A DNA stretch of 64,000 nucleotides from Stomorhina lunata (GCA_933228675.1 OW121741.1:71808629-71872628); one strand, 5' to 3'. Positions 1-11,470 are shown, counted from the stretch's first letter. Program-made: numbers and translations. The notes: a model not told the origin generated them from the letters alone.

Positions 1-735
1 CGAGTTAATTTGGGATAATTTTTGCACAGTTTTTTGCTGGAGTATTTTCATCTATTCGTACGACATATCCTAACCAACGTAGCCGCTGCTGTTTTGTGTG
101 TTTAACTACGTCGATTTCAGCGTTAGCTCATGGTTCATGCGATGTAGATATTTAATTTAGCTTAGAATCTCCTTTCAAAAACTATAAGAATAGCTTCCTC
201 TGACTGTGCAAAGCTCATGATTCGTCACTATATAACAATAAGGGCTTTATTCCTTAGCTGCCTGCTTAGGTCAAAACAGCACCTGTTGGCAAATATGATT
301 ATTTATTTAATTTCGAAGCTTTTGTCGTTATTTATGTTTAAGTCGGTACCAAGGTAAACTGTTTCTTTTGCTACCTCGACGCTATAGTGTAGCTACAGCT
401 TGTAAAAACTATTAGTCTTGTTTTTGATTCATTCCTTCTCTACTCTACGTCAAAAGCAAGTATTATGTGTTTTTTTATGTTGTATTAATTGCTGCATCTC
501 GCAGGATTTAAAGAGATAGAATGACAAACTATCGCCTTGCCTGAATCCCCGTTTAGTTACAAAGCTCTTCGATAGGTTTTTACCTATTTTAACTGATGTA
601 GTTGTATCAGTTAATGCTATCCTGCACAGAATTGTTATATTCCTAGGGATGCCAAACTCAGGCATTGTCTTTAACACCTCAGGGCTATCAAAAACAGCTT
701 TGTCGTCAACAAAGGGATAATATGTGCCTATTTGT
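1..735 (-). pseudogene. Non-LTR retrotransposon (LINE) reverse transcriptase remnant, running off the window edge
   Basis: Read on the minus strand, this is the C-terminal half of a LINE ORF2. In order it shows a motif-A-like FVDDKAVFDS near 710, then GIPRNITILCRIAL, then the RT motif GFRQGDSLS near 520. After a gap comes VYLGTDLNINNDKSFEIK near 350-310, and finally RLRWLGYVVRIDE near 90-50. These blocks occur in this order in a common dipteran LINE family. The catalytic YADD block is missing between 310 and 450, and several stops and frame changes are present, so it is a dead copy with an internal deletion. The 3' end lies beyond position 1. Reverse transcriptase copies element RNA at the target site; here the activity must be lost. 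The LINE clade is not assigned. Confidence 0.8.
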
Positions 736-783
736 TGTTATTGGGACTTCTCCAAAATTTTAGGTCTTGATAATGATTTAAAT

Positions 784-1119
784 CAGGGATGGCAAACATG
801 GTACAATTCGCCTTTTTTGACACATTTTTAACCTGATTGGTACCGTGGTACTACCGCGTTCTACTTGATATAATTTTCAATTCTTAATTGATTACTTTTC
901 ATTACTCGAAATTCATGTTTTACGCGAAAATTGTCACAAGGAATTTTAATGTAAGCTTCAATTGTTAAATTTTAAATGATTTTTTGATCAAAAGTGATCA
1001 AATAAGATCCATTCTATAGTTTAGATTTAGTTTTTGATACCCTTCAAAATAAAAATGTCGCCATCAAGGTCTAAAAAGTACAATTTGTTTTTATATTTGG
1101 TACAAAATAAACATCCCTG
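784..1119. mobile_element. hAT-type MITE with 8-bp target-site duplication
   Basis: A 336-bp element begins CAGGGATGGCAAACATGG and ends CATCCCTG. It is flanked on both sides by ATTTAAAT (776-783 and 1120-1127). Short inverted ends of the CAGGG type with an 8-bp duplication are the signature of hAT elements. It has no coding potential, so it is non-autonomous. A second motif, GGTACAAT, is also found inverted near the two ends. A fragment of the same family lies at 49046-49125. Confidence 0.85.
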
Positions 1120-1261
1120 ATTTAAATATTTAAACGTTTCCTATATAAAAGAAGCTACATTAGGAAGCAATATATCTTCGGATGCGCTCTATCTATGCCA
1201 ACAGATTTCAGTATCCTTACTTGTTAGAAAGACGTTACAGTGATTTTGCTGGAAACGAAAA

Positions 1262-1420
1262 TTACCCGTAATACTTACTTACTTAAATGGCCTGTAATTA
1301 CAACCTGTTTAGGTCGAAGGCCGAGCATATTTTAGAATTCCATGCACCTCTATACTAGGTCTTGATATTTGTTAGATCTTGTTTTATAAAATAATATATC
1401 TTTAAGTTGGAAACATCTTT
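1262..1420 (-). mobile_element. 3' end fragment of a LINE
   Basis: The stretch starts with a short TTAC-type repeat and reads through 'ggcctgtaattacaacc' and 'gagcatattttagaattccatgc'. The same order recurs at 15112-15190 and 43081-43145, where LINE coding blocks follow. On the minus strand this would be the end of ORF2 plus a TAAG-repeat tail. It is 5' truncated. The 1120-1262 and 1420-1540 flanks show nothing I can identify. Confidence 0.5.
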
Positions 1421-1539
1421 TTAGCTGGCGGCCATTAAGTTTTGTTTAGTTTTGTTTTGGCATTTCAAAATATGTTAATAGACTAACATCTGGACCACGC
1501 TTCCAAAATGGGGAAATTTTTCGAAATATCAGTAGAAAT

Positions 1540-2288
1540 AACGTATATAAATATTTGTCTTAGAAGCGCCTTTTAGTATACGAATAGACTTAGAATCACT
1601 TTCTGAGTCGTTTTAGCGATGTCAGTTCATCCGTCCGTGTGGCTGGACGGCTGGCTGGACCCCCATGTAAACAAAGTAATCAAAAAACAGGTCGCAATTC
1701 TAAAGATATATTGATGAAATTTGGCACAGATCATTTTTTTGATAGTGAGACCATGGCTATTGTTAAAATCGGTCCATTATTTATGGTACCCCCTATAGGT
1801 CCCACTTCCCGGAATTGATATTTTGGCCACAAATATCAATATTTTTTCATTAAATTTAAAACAAATACTGCTTATATAAACATAAATCACTGTACCAAAT
1901 TTTCGCTGAAATCGGTCCACATTTGACCATAGCTCCCATACAAACTCTTCTGTCAAAACGCACTAAAAGAGACAAAAATCACTTAAACGCTCGTAAATCT
2001 GAAGATAATGAGAATTTAAAGTTTTTTTTTTGCATACATAATTTTTGTGACAACTGTAATCAATTTGCCAAATTTCGTGATAATCGGTCCACATTTGACC
2101 CTTGCTCTCATATAAGTTCAAATGATGAAAATATCTTAAATATATAAGTTTTTAGAAAATGTTTGTATGATGGCAAAATTAAGCAAATATTTATCTTTAT
2201 ACAGGAAAAAGAACACCTTTGACCTTAGTGGTAAAGGGCCAATCGTATGGTCGGGCTCGACCGACCATAGCACTTTCCTACTTGTTTT
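1540..2288 (+). repeat. Family A interspersed repeat
   Basis: This is one of several copies of an unclassified non-coding repeat. Typical blocks are 'ggaattgatattttggcc', 'cggtccacatttgacc' (twice) and the end block 'gaccatagcactttcctacttg' followed by T residues. The usual hairpin start is missing, so the 5' end is eroded. Small open frames inside are repeat-derived, not genes. Confidence 0.75.
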
Positions 2289-2314
2289 TAAATGGAATTA
2301 AAAAAAGATTTTTT

Positions 2315-2500
2315 TTAATTAATATTAAATTTAGTTATGATTACATGACTGCCATGGCTGGCTCGGATATAGATTGATCTATAAGTTAAATTTTCGATGA
2401 TTTGTCTCAAATTTTGTGGCCTTATAGCGACTATATCGCAGCGAATGTTATCCTCCAATCGTTTTATGCTCATGCCAATTGTTAGCAATAAATGCTTAAT
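2315..2500 (-). pseudogene. Mariner transposase C-terminal relic
   Basis: The minus-strand frame reads LEDNIRCDIVAIRPQN, then IIENLTYRSIYIRASHG, which matches the C-terminal tail seen in the DD41D mariner at 16514 (NIRGVIANIQPHMLEKVVEN, then RIGFIRASRGG). Only this tail is convincing. The upstream 2500-2680 portion is in a different frame, and the catalytic region cannot be read. It is an old, heavily mutated copy. Confidence 0.65.
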
Positions 2501-2719
2501 ATCGTTACATGTCACAAATTGTGAATTTAGATACATGAGCCTGGAAATAACCAGCATTAAAGTCTTCTGGAAAATAAGAAAAACCAACCGCCAAAAACGT
2601 ATCATAACCATAACGACATAGCGGGCTTGCTTACATCGGCTCAGACAACGAACTTTTTTAGCACTCCAAACGTGAGTCAATGAGTCATCCGCAGCAAATC
2701 GTTGACTTTATATTACTTA

Positions 2720-4215
2720 GTAACAAAATAATGGAAACTTGATTAAATGGTAGATGCGTTGATCTCCATCGGAATAAACAAGTGCTTCAAAAATTGTTTC
2801 CTTATGGAGAAAATTTTACAAAACATTAAAGTTTTTATTTTTTTCTTCGAATCTCGAAACATAAAAGGCAACCCTTATACTATTCTGTATACATATTTAA
2901 AAAAAATGTTTAAACAAACCAAATCTTAGAAATTATTTTGATATATAAAATTCCTTCAATTTTTAACCACTTATTATATGAAATGACGTCACTGTGCAAT
3001 ACATTCGTTCGTTAGTCCGTCTGTCTGTCCATCCATCTAACAATCCAACCAACCATCAACAAACATCCAGAGAACAGAGGCTTAAAGTCATTTCCATAAT
3101 AATTTCCAGTCATAAACCAACAATATTTTTTATAATTATTTTTTAGTTTTATTTTACATTTGGTGGAAGTCGGAACGAACGTAAAATTAAAGAAAAATAA
3201 CAAAAAAAGGAAAAATAAAACGCGTTTATAGTGAAAATAAAAAAAAAACTAATAAAAACACAAGAAAAACTAATAAACACGCAACAAAAAAAATGTTACA
3301 TATCCACAATTTCAATTAAATAACAAAAGAAAAATCTATTAGAAAGAATTTAGCAAATGAAGAAAATTTAAATTAATTAAATTTAAGACAAACTAAATTC
3401 AATATAAAGAAAATTAAATGTGATCAAATTCTATAATTAGACTTTTTAAAAGTCAAAAAAGGGATCATCTTTCCAAATTATATTAAGCGAAAATTACAAA
3501 AAAAAAAAAATATTGAAATTTCCAACAACTTAAACGGCGGCAAATATTTAACAGTTACGAGAGTATTAAGATAAAGAATAAACCACAATTTCGAAACAAC
3601 AGCAACAACAACAACAAATACATCAAGTGAAAATAATATCAAGCGATTTTTAGTGAAATAAAAGTTAAAAAAAAAAACAAGAACAAAACCCCAAAAAGAA
3701 GAAGAAAAACGAACAAACAGCCACAGGTGGGAACGAAAACAAAACAAAAACCCAAAATGTAACATCATGAACTTGATTTGTTCTCGTTCAGTAACAACTT
3801 TTATAATTTTCCCTTTTTGCATTTTACATAAACACAACCGAATTCTTGCCCTAACAAACACCTATCCCTCGTTTGATAGATTTTAAACAGATATTCACAG
3901 AATTGAATTGGGAACTTTGTTATTTTCTGTAAATTTTTTGAAAGCATCGAATTTCATAAAAAATTCCAAGTCTAAGGAATCCTTGGTTTTTATACATACC
4001 TTACATAAATGTCTGAACAACATATTTAACACATGGGATAAAAAGTCCAGGCCACATAGATTGCACTAGTTTTATCTCATTCGCCTGTGTTTTCTTTAGT
4101 ACTAATCTTCAATTTCGTGATATTCTATTTATTAGTATGTGAGTTATTCTACTAAAAGTGACACTGCTTTTGCTATTTTCAAAACATTGGATCATAAAAA
4201 TTTGTATTTTAATTT
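2720..4215. other. AT-rich stretch, no supported gene; part resembles a fly 5' untranslated exon
   Basis: No protein-coding frame here has recognisable content. From about 3160 to 3740 the plus strand is rich in A and CAA runs, with phrases such as 'agtgaaaataa' and 'caacaacaacaacaaa', followed by a donor-like ACAG|GTGGGA near 3724-3733. Such texture is common in 5' leaders of fly genes, but this is composition only. The minus-strand frame at 3478-3861 is a low-complexity reversal of this A-rich DNA and is not supported. Confidence 0.3.
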
Positions 4216-4218
4216 TGC

Positions 4219-4695
4219 ACTGCGTTTTTATGGACAACAAGTAAGAAAGTGCTATAGTCGGTCAAGCCCGACCATACGATACCCTTCTCCACTAAAGTCA
4301 AAGGTGTTATTTTTCCTGTATAAAGACAAATATTTGCTAAATTTTGCCATCATACAAACATTTTCTCAAAACTTTTACATATATTTAACCTATTTCCGTC
4401 ATTTGGACTTATATGAGATCTAGGGTCAAATGTGGACCGATTATCTCGAAGTTTGGCATATTAATTACAGTTGTTACAAAATAAACTTGAAATTCTCATT
4501 ATCTATAGATTTACGAGCGTTTTAGCGATTTTTGTCTCATTTAGTGCGTTTTTAAAGAAAATTGACTCAGAAAGTGATTCTAAACCTATTGGTATACTAA
4601 AAGGTGGGTCTGAGACAAATATTTCTATGCGTTACATACATTAGCACAAACTTATAATACCCTTTCCACCTATGGTGGTGAAGGGAAAAGGTTAT
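4219..4695 (-). repeat. Family A repeat, shortened copy
   Basis: It starts with the family A end block in reverse ('acaagtaagaaagtgctatagtcggtcaagcccgacc') and finishes with the hairpin 'ccacctatggtgg' near 4667. The middle third of a full copy (compare 63017-63762) is deleted. Confidence 0.75.
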
Positions 4696-4779
4696 TTAAA
4701 AGGAGCAATGATTTGAAATATATCAGAAACGACAACATTGATCATAAAGAAATCGAGGTTGCAGAACCCAGTGGAAGTT

Positions 4780-5075
4780 AAATGACCGAAAAGTGAAATT
4801 GAGTGATTTAGGTAACATCGTAAAGTTATCAAAAGAACGCATTAGATTTCATGAGCTCATTGACTATGAGAAAGGTTATGGCGCTCACTTTAAAACAAAA
4901 AGAGCAAATTTTTGTTTAAATATGGCGAGTGTTTAGTCATGTTTAAACAAACTTCGGATATAACAATGGATGAAACATACATAGATCCATCACTTCACTC
5001 CAAAATCGAAACGATCGTCATCGGAGTGGGCAGCAATTAGTCAACCTCGTGCAAAAGTGGTATTGAAATTTAAAA
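4780..5075 (+). pseudogene. Mariner transposase fragment (relic 1)
   Basis: The plus strand reads KVKLSDLGNIVKLSKERIRFHELI, part of the second helix-turn-helix region of mariner transposases. After frame changes it reads ITMDETYIDPSLH, which contains the first catalytic Asp block (MDET in mariners). The rest of the catalytic core is absent. The same fragment type occurs at 23720-23858 and 31945-32165. Confidence 0.65.
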
Positions 5076-5174
5076 ATCAAATTTGTATTTTAATAAAATT
5101 TAGTTTCCCCATCTGACCCGCTACCGGAAAAGATATAAATATACATATATATGTCTCTAAAAATTAAGAAAATA

Positions 5175-6458
5175 AAGAGTGCTCTAAATAAAATTTGTAG
5201 TTGGATTTTCTTAAATAAAAATCAAACCTTTTAATATAAAAACTCTACAAAATACGCAAATATAATGACATATTATACAAAATCATTTAGCATTAAAATG
5301 TTTACTTAGTACTCGGGTTTTGCAAAATTATCGACTTTTTTCGGAAACCCTCCCATTAAAGATTTTACAGTTGCTTCTGATACCTTTTTGGAGCATGTGT
5401 TCCACCTGCGCTTAAAATCGGACATGTTCTTGGAAATCTTTCCTGTGTTCTTCAATTCCTTTTTTACCAGAGCCCAATACCTTTCCACAGGCCGAAGTTC
5501 TGGACAGTTAGGTGGATTTGCCTCTCGTGATACAAAATTATTCTTTGAGTACCACTCAAGTGCCTTTTTTTCATAATGGCATGATGCCAAATCGGGCCAA
5601 AAAAATGTAGTCACTCTGTGCTCTCTTAAAAAGGGTAACAACCGTTTTTGTAGGCACTCCTTTATATAAATTTCTGTGTTTATTGTGTCAGATGCTACAA
5701 ATACTTTACTTCTTTTGCCACAACTGCAAATAGCTTGCCACACGAGAAACTTCTTAGGGAATTTTGTTTGTTTTTTTGTGCGAAACTCTTGCCGAACATT
5801 GCCCCGTTTATCAGCAACATAAAAATCTTGACCAGGAAGTTGAGAAAAGTCTGGCAGTACGTATGTTTCATCATCCATCACACAACAGGTGTATTTTTTT
5901 ATAAAATCAGACTTCAATTTTTTCGCTCGTTTTTTTGCTTCTAAGTTCTTTATAGCATTGCGATCTGGAACCTTTTGGACTTTGTATGTCTTCAGTCCAA
6001 CATAAGCTTTGACTCTATGTGCAAAATTCGTAGAACATTTCACCGTACGAGCTGCTTTTCTTAAAGAAGTGTTAGGCGCTCTTCGAAAGAGTCGCTCGAC
6101 TTCTTTTGCCTTACCAATATCTGTAGGACCTTTTATCTTCTCTGATCCAGGTTTTCTTTCAATGCTCAGGTTTTCCTTATACCGTATGATGGCATTAGAA
6201 ACCGTTCGAGGGTCAAATTTTTAGCTATTTTTTTAAAAGTCCATGACGGATTTTTTTGAAAAGTTTTAATTATATTTTCACGAACTTTTTTTTCGCAGTC
6301 CATTTTGATTGAAATAACTATTGAAAATTAATAATTTCTAAAATAATAGTATCTGACATATCTATAGAAACTAACTTGATCAAAAAATAAATTATTTCTT
6401 GCACTAAGGATAAATTTTGTCTAAAATAGTAAATCCATATTTTTTTTAGAACACTCTT
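5175..6458 (-). mobile_element. DD37E Tc1/mariner element, copy 1
   Basis: This is a 1284-bp element with imperfect inverted ends of about 23 bp (AAGAGTGCTCTAAATAAAAT at the left; AAGAGTGTTCTAAAAAAAAT read inward from the right). It is flanked by TA at 5173-5174 and 6459-6460. Three further copies lie at 18781, 27459 and 40389. The right flank is a family A tail. Confidence 0.95.
5306..6303 (-). pseudogene. DD37E transposase, copy 1 (broken)
   Basis: The Tc1/mariner transposase cuts and pastes the element at TA sites. By comparison with the other copies, the start is MDCEKK at 6303, and a full protein has about 335 residues. Two N-terminal helix-turn-helix regions and a basic linker lead to the catalytic blocks CVMDDETYV, FFWPDLASCHY and RPVERYW. 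In the other copies the second Asp and the final Glu are separated by 37 residues. Here six bases are lost (NNVIFVPRE became NNFVSRE), giving a spacing of 35. A 7-base loss near 6217 removes part of NLKVDP and shifts the N-terminal frame. The protein should be inactive. Confidence 0.9.
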
Positions 6459-6550
6459 TATGTAACCTTAGTGGCAAAAGGTTTCAAGTAGCAGGGCTCG
6501 ACCGACTATTCTCTTCATACTTCTTACTTGTTTTTTTTTTTTTTTTGTTT
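6459..6550 (+). repeat. Family A tail fragment with poly-T
   Basis: The block 'aaccttagtggcaaaagg', then 'gggctcgaccgactattct' and 'cttacttg' followed by a run of about 20 T, matches the last 80 bases of family A copies. It directly abuts the right TA of DD37E copy 1. Confidence 0.6.
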
Positions 6551-6679
6551 TTAATTGGGACAAGCACCTCCCACTTATACGATGCATTATGTTGTAACTA
6601 GGAATGTGTTATATTAGATAAGATAGAGAGAGTAGAATTTGTGGATATGTATTAGACTTGAAATTTGCTATATTAAAAA

Positions 6680-7010
6680 CTTCTGAAGAAAGTTATGTCG
6701 CATTTGCTCCAATTTCGTAGGCCAAGCTTTGAAAGGTTTTCCTCCACTTGGTCTTTCCATCGAAGTTTCGTATATCCGTTTTAATCCTAGTTTTAGCTTT
6801 TTCATTGTAATTGTTTTTTGTTATGAGAGAACTCGCTGCACATGTTACCTCACTACATTAACATGTGCTAACATACAATAGTTCCCCGCGTGATACCACA
6901 AGAAGGTTCACAGTTGCGATGAAGAATAATCAAGATAAGTCTGGGATTATCAAGTCAAGACCAATCAGAACCGTTGCTTGGCATCCAATATTCCCTACAT
7001 GACCCGGTTA
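6680..7010 (-). mobile_element. LINE C-terminal and 3' region, fragment
   Basis: The minus strand reads KDQVEENLSKLGLRNWSK, the typical end of a LINE ORF2 (a W-x-D-x-V-E-x-x-L...LG..NW pattern). Next to it is a 170-bp block ('gttccccgcgtgataccac', 'gaccaatcagaaccgttgct') that recurs at 15400-15515. It is 5' truncated and carries no reverse transcriptase core. Confidence 0.6.
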
Positions 7011-8041
7011 AAAACGTGTATTCATAAAAAAGTGACGATTTCAGAACCTACTTTTAGCAAATTCGCTAAACTACCGGTAAAGCATTAAAACACAGATTGT
7101 TTTCTAATTTCCTAGAAGCTCCAAAATTATCTTTAAAGTATGCACTCATATAGGGGAGTTTCATTCGGATTATTTGTTCGGATTTTTTAAGGTCCTTTTA
7201 TGCTTCATTGGCTCTTAAAATGTATATGGGCAAAAATCAAACAGTTTTTATTCCTTTAAAACTGACTTTCAAATCGAATAATTTTTGTACCATTAGGAGT
7301 TCGGAACATCTAATTACAGATTTTGAGCTCGCAAAACTTCAATATCTTAGTAGCGCAAGTTTGCGCTTCTTAACGTAATTGACATGCAAATTTACAAAAA
7401 AAGGTTAAAAAATCGATTGAAGCATTCAAGTTTTCCTTCCTATTTCGTCTTCTTCTGCAATCGTTTTAACATTTGGACCCAAGTCGTTGTTTTACGAAAT
7501 ACACACCACACTTAGGGGATGAATCCACTTCCCTCTAAATTCGTCACTTCTAATACTACTTAATGGCTGTCAAAATTTGAAGCTCGTTTTCGCTACTTTT
7601 TATTTTTTTTCGCATATTTTTTGGCCGCCTCAAAAAATTCCAAAAACATAGATAACGATTTGTAGATCTTTCAATTTCGCATCAATTTCAATTTCGCTTA
7701 ACGAGATGTGCTCCATATAGGTATAATATACGACAGGTGTAAATGACGAAAACTTGAACGTAATTTTTTTAAAATACCCGTTTTTCGTGAAGCACACTCG
7801 CAAATATGTATGAAAAATTTCCAAACTACCGCGTAAATCGAGTTTTTTGGCATTTAGCACCTAAAAGCAAAAGCGCACAAAAAAATCATTGTCTGCTAAA
7901 ATTTTATGAAGATTTTGAAAATTGTCCAAAAAAGTGCATATTGATTTAATTAGTTTTATGTAGCTGAGAACGCGAAGGTCTTATCTAAAAACATTTCAAT
8001 GAAGCACATCCCTTCATAAAACCCCAAAAAATATTTAGTGT
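7011..8041. other. No feature recognised
   Basis: AT-rich DNA without a readable protein, repeat match or inverted ends. The minus-strand frame at 7630-7860 has no recognisable domain. Confidence 0.4.
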
Positions 8042-8164
8042 GCGATTAACAGGGACTCTAACGGTTACGACTTTTATAATAAAACTCAGAAAATAACGGT
8101 TACTTTTTGATTTTTATTTTTTTGATCAGAAATAAAAGTTATTTTGCGACTTTTATTATTTTAG

Positions 8165-8565
8165 GCAAAAATAACAGTTATTTTTGCTTTATATTTTATC
8201 GCTCAAAATATACCGGGTATTTTTGATTTATATTTTTTTGCTCAATTTATACCGAGTATGTTTGATTTATATTATATCGCTCAAAGTATACCGGGTATTT
8301 TTGATTAATATTTTTTTGCTCAATTCATACCGGGTATTTCTGATTTATATTACATCGCTCAATTATAACGGGTATTTCTGATTTATATTATATCGGTCAA
8401 ATTATACCGGTTTTTTTGATTTATATTATATCGCTTAAATTATACCGGGTATTTTTGATTTATATTATATCGCTCAAATTATACCTGGTATTTTTTATTT
8501 GTATTTTATCGCTCAATTCATACCGGGTAAGTTTGATTTTTATTATATCGCTCAATATGTGACGG
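8165..8565. repeat. 39-bp tandem repeat, left arm of the palindromic MITE
   Basis: About ten units with the core 'ataccgggtatttttgattt', then 'atattatatcgctcaaatt'. The mirror array on the right arm covers about 9415-9665 ('aattgagcgatataatataa'). Confidence 0.85.
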
Positions 8566-8699
8566 TTATTCTAATATAATATTATGTCAAGCAATGACTG
8601 CTTTTTATTTTGTGATTTCAATTTTTTAAGCAATTTCTGAGCGATATCTTTTAAAATTGATTTTTTAGAGCAGGAATTTGTTTTTTTAATATAAAAATC

Positions 8700-9265
8700 G
8701 GAAATTTTGAAAATTTCCCATAAAAAAGTAAATTTCCCACAAAAATGGGAAATTTTGAAAATTTCCCACAAAAATGGGAAATTTTGAAAATTTCCCACAA
8801 AAATGGGAAATTTTGAAAATTTCCCATGAAAATTAAAAATTTTGAAAATTTCCCATAAAAATGGGAAATTTTCAAAATTTCCCTTAAAAACGGGAAATTT
8901 TCAAAATTTTCCATAAAAACGGGAAATTTTCAAAATTTACCATTTTTATGGGAAATTTTCAAAATTTACCATTTTTATGGGAAATTTTCAAAATTTACCA
9001 TTTTTATGGGAAATTTTCAAAATTTACCATTTTTATGGAAAATTTTCAAAATTTACCATTTTTATGGGAAATTTTCAAAACTTACCATTTTTATGGGAAA
9101 TTTTCAAAACTTACCATTTTTATGGGAAATTTTCAAAATTTACCATTTTTTCGGTAAATTTTTAAAATTAACCATTTTTTCGGTAAATTTTTAAAATTTA
9201 CCATTTTTCCGGTAAATTTTTAAAATTTACCATTTTTGTGAGAAATTTTCAAAATTTACCATTTT
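8700..9265. repeat. 29-bp minisatellite at the centre of the palindromic MITE
   Basis: About nineteen units. The left half uses GGGAAATTTTGAAAATTTCC, then C and ACAAAAAT; the right half uses 'aaattttcaaaatttaccat' with 'ttttatggg'. The left-type unit is palindromic with one central base (10-bp arms). The unit changes type around 8860-8940, near the centre of the whole element. Confidence 0.9.
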
Positions 9266-9883
9266 TATATAAAAAAGATCAAATTCCTGCTCTAAAAAAT
9301 CAATTTTAAACGATATCGCTCAGAAATTGCTTAAAAAAAATTAAATCACAAAATAAAAAGCAGTCATTGCTTGATATAATATTATATCAAAATAACCGTC
9401 ACATATTGAGCGATATAATAAAAATCAAACTTACCCGGTATGAATTGAGCGATAAAATACAAATAAAAAATACCCGGTATAATTTGAGCGATATAATATA
9501 AATCAAAAAACCCGGTATAATTTGACCGATATAATATAAATCAGAAATACCCATTATAATTGAGCCATATAATATAAATCAGAAATACCCGGTATGAATT
9601 GAGCATAAAAATATTAATCAAAAATACCCGGTATATTTTGAGCGATAAAATATAAAGCAAAAATAACTGTTATTTTTGCCTAAAATAATAAAGTCGCAAA
9701 ATAACTGTTATTTCTAACCAAAAAAATAAAAATAAAAAAAATAGAAGGCTTACGATAAAATTAAAATTTAGGTCAAATGAATCAAAACTGTGTTATTGAA
9801 TTTCAGAACAGATAAATTTTAATGCTTGCTTTTTTGATTTAAAAATTCAAAAATACCGGTTATTTTCAGTCCCTGGCGATTAA

Positions 9884-11470
9884 TGAATTTTTTTAATTCC
9901 GAAAATTAAAACTATTTGATTTTTGTCCATATATAAATACAATACATTTGATTGTGGATATACATATAAAAGACAAACATAACACTCTTACTAATTCTTT
10001 ATTCAGATGTAAACCTTTAACACAAGTCGTTCTAAACTTGTGAATATCTAGTATCTATAGTTCTATCACCAAAATTCCACAAATACATTTCATTTTCTTT
10101 ATAAGCGTTCAGTGATTGAGGAATAGTTCAATGAAAACTTTATCCTTTTAAAATATTAAGAAACTTTACGTACTAGAGAGGACCAACATGTAGACGAAAT
10201 TCCTTGAAATACTAGGCTTAAGTGTATGGATAATAAACCTTTGAGTACTAATGTAATTTACAACCATTATCGGTGAAAACTTTCCTTATATTTTTTGTTT
10301 GGTTTTTCTTTCTCTGGTTTTTGAAACATAAACAACCTCTTGTTAAATTTCTATTGAATTGTTTTGATTAAACAACATAATGACGGCATAATGATAATGA
10401 TAACAATGATGATGATGATGATGTTGGTAATAATGATAATGGCTATAAAAATATTACTTTCATGAAGAGGCAGCAGCAGATGATGATGGACATGAAAATG
10501 ATTTGATTTAATTAGTTTTTCATTTGGCAGCATTTAACCTCAACTCAAATTCATCATTCAGCCTTTTTTGAAATTATTTTTTTTTTTTGCTGCCATTAAG
10601 TTTTGTTATTGTTGAAATTGTTATTATTGGTATAAAAAAGTTTATATTTTTTAATGGATTGTTTTCAAAATAAGTAAATGAGAAACCAAAATAATATAAA
10701 CTTTATTAAGATTTAATATTTCTTTTTTATGGTTCATTTTTGTAACCTCTAAAAAGGTTTGTCGCGTGTAAATTTCGTTTTCGTTCAGTCGCTTCTTTTG
10801 TTTTACTTAAAGCGAATTGTATTTTTTCTTTATAAAAAATACTTTGTATTTTTTAGCCATTTTTTGTAAACACGTCACTTTTGTTCACGAAACAGCCACT
10901 TCTTTAGTTACATTTAAGCTTTGCAAGGCTGGGCGCCCTTCGCTCTTGCCCGGCCTGTCTAGAGTTTGTGTGGCGCGCTCATCTACAACTTGTTGGAAAC
11001 CAAAGGGACTTTGTTGCAGAAACACGCAATATTTTTATTGTACATTTTGTTTTACGAGGTCAGTTTAAGAATTTCTTGTACGGACAAACTCGTTGGTTTG
11101 AACACAACGAATTCTATGACATTACAACTTTAATGTATGCCGCCTTGACGATAACAATAATACCTAGAGGCTTGGTTTAATTAGAAGTCTGATTCCCAAA
11201 AGGAAGCTTTCGGAAATATCCTATTACGAATTTGCAAAAGCCGGGCAAACGCGTTTTTAGTATAAAAAATATTAAAGAGCAACGCCTTCTTCCTGCTCTT
11301 CACCAAGGGCTTTTGATCATTCGTTAGGAGGTTAAGAATACTACTAGTTCTTAAATTTCGTCTCTTCAAAACAAGGTTTGAACATTTACAGAGCCGGTTG
11401 GTAAAATAATGCTATAAGATAAATTATTTTCAAGTAATTGCTTGTTGTAAAGCATTCAACCTCTTCTCAA
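9884..11470. other. No gene recognised; GAT microsatellite
   Basis: Mostly AT-rich DNA. A short imperfect ATG/GAT repeat lies near 10395-10425. A small GC-richer patch at 10920-10990 stands out ('gctgggcgcccttcgctctt'), but I cannot assign it. The frame at 11181-11369 has no recognisable content, although it lies downstream of the LINE fragment described next and could be its decayed end. Confidence 0.35.

Larger units (their letters stand above)
8050..9875. mobile_element. Large palindromic hAT-type MITE made of tandem repeats
   Basis: The element begins CAGGGACT and ends AGTCCCTG, with GCGATTAA duplicated exactly on both sides (8042-8049 and 9876-9883), as expected for a hAT insertion. The two arms (about 8100-8700 and 9285-9740) are reverse complements of each other. 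Each arm contains 39-bp tandem units. The centre, 8700-9265, consists of 29-bp units that are themselves near-palindromes. It encodes no transposase. Open frames such as those at 8651-8914 and 8948-9157 are reading-frame artefacts of the 29-bp array. A 326-bp relative lies at 32792-33117. Confidence 0.9.

Noticed and set aside
3478..3861. 127-codon minus-strand frame with many Phe and Val residues
   Set aside because: It is the reverse of A-rich low-complexity DNA and has no domain.
8571..9194. Overlapping open frames with repeated NFQNLPFLWEIFK-type peptides
   Set aside because: They arise because 29 bp is not a multiple of three and the array has no stops in some frames; there is no sign of a real protein.
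8700..9265. Regular 29-bp repeats suggesting a CRISPR array
   Set aside because: The units are contiguous with no unique spacers, are palindromic, and lie in the centre of a hAT-type MITE in a eukaryotic genome.
10351..10533. Small frame with an Ile-rich run
   Set aside because: It is the translation of a GAT/ATG microsatellite and its AT-rich flanks.
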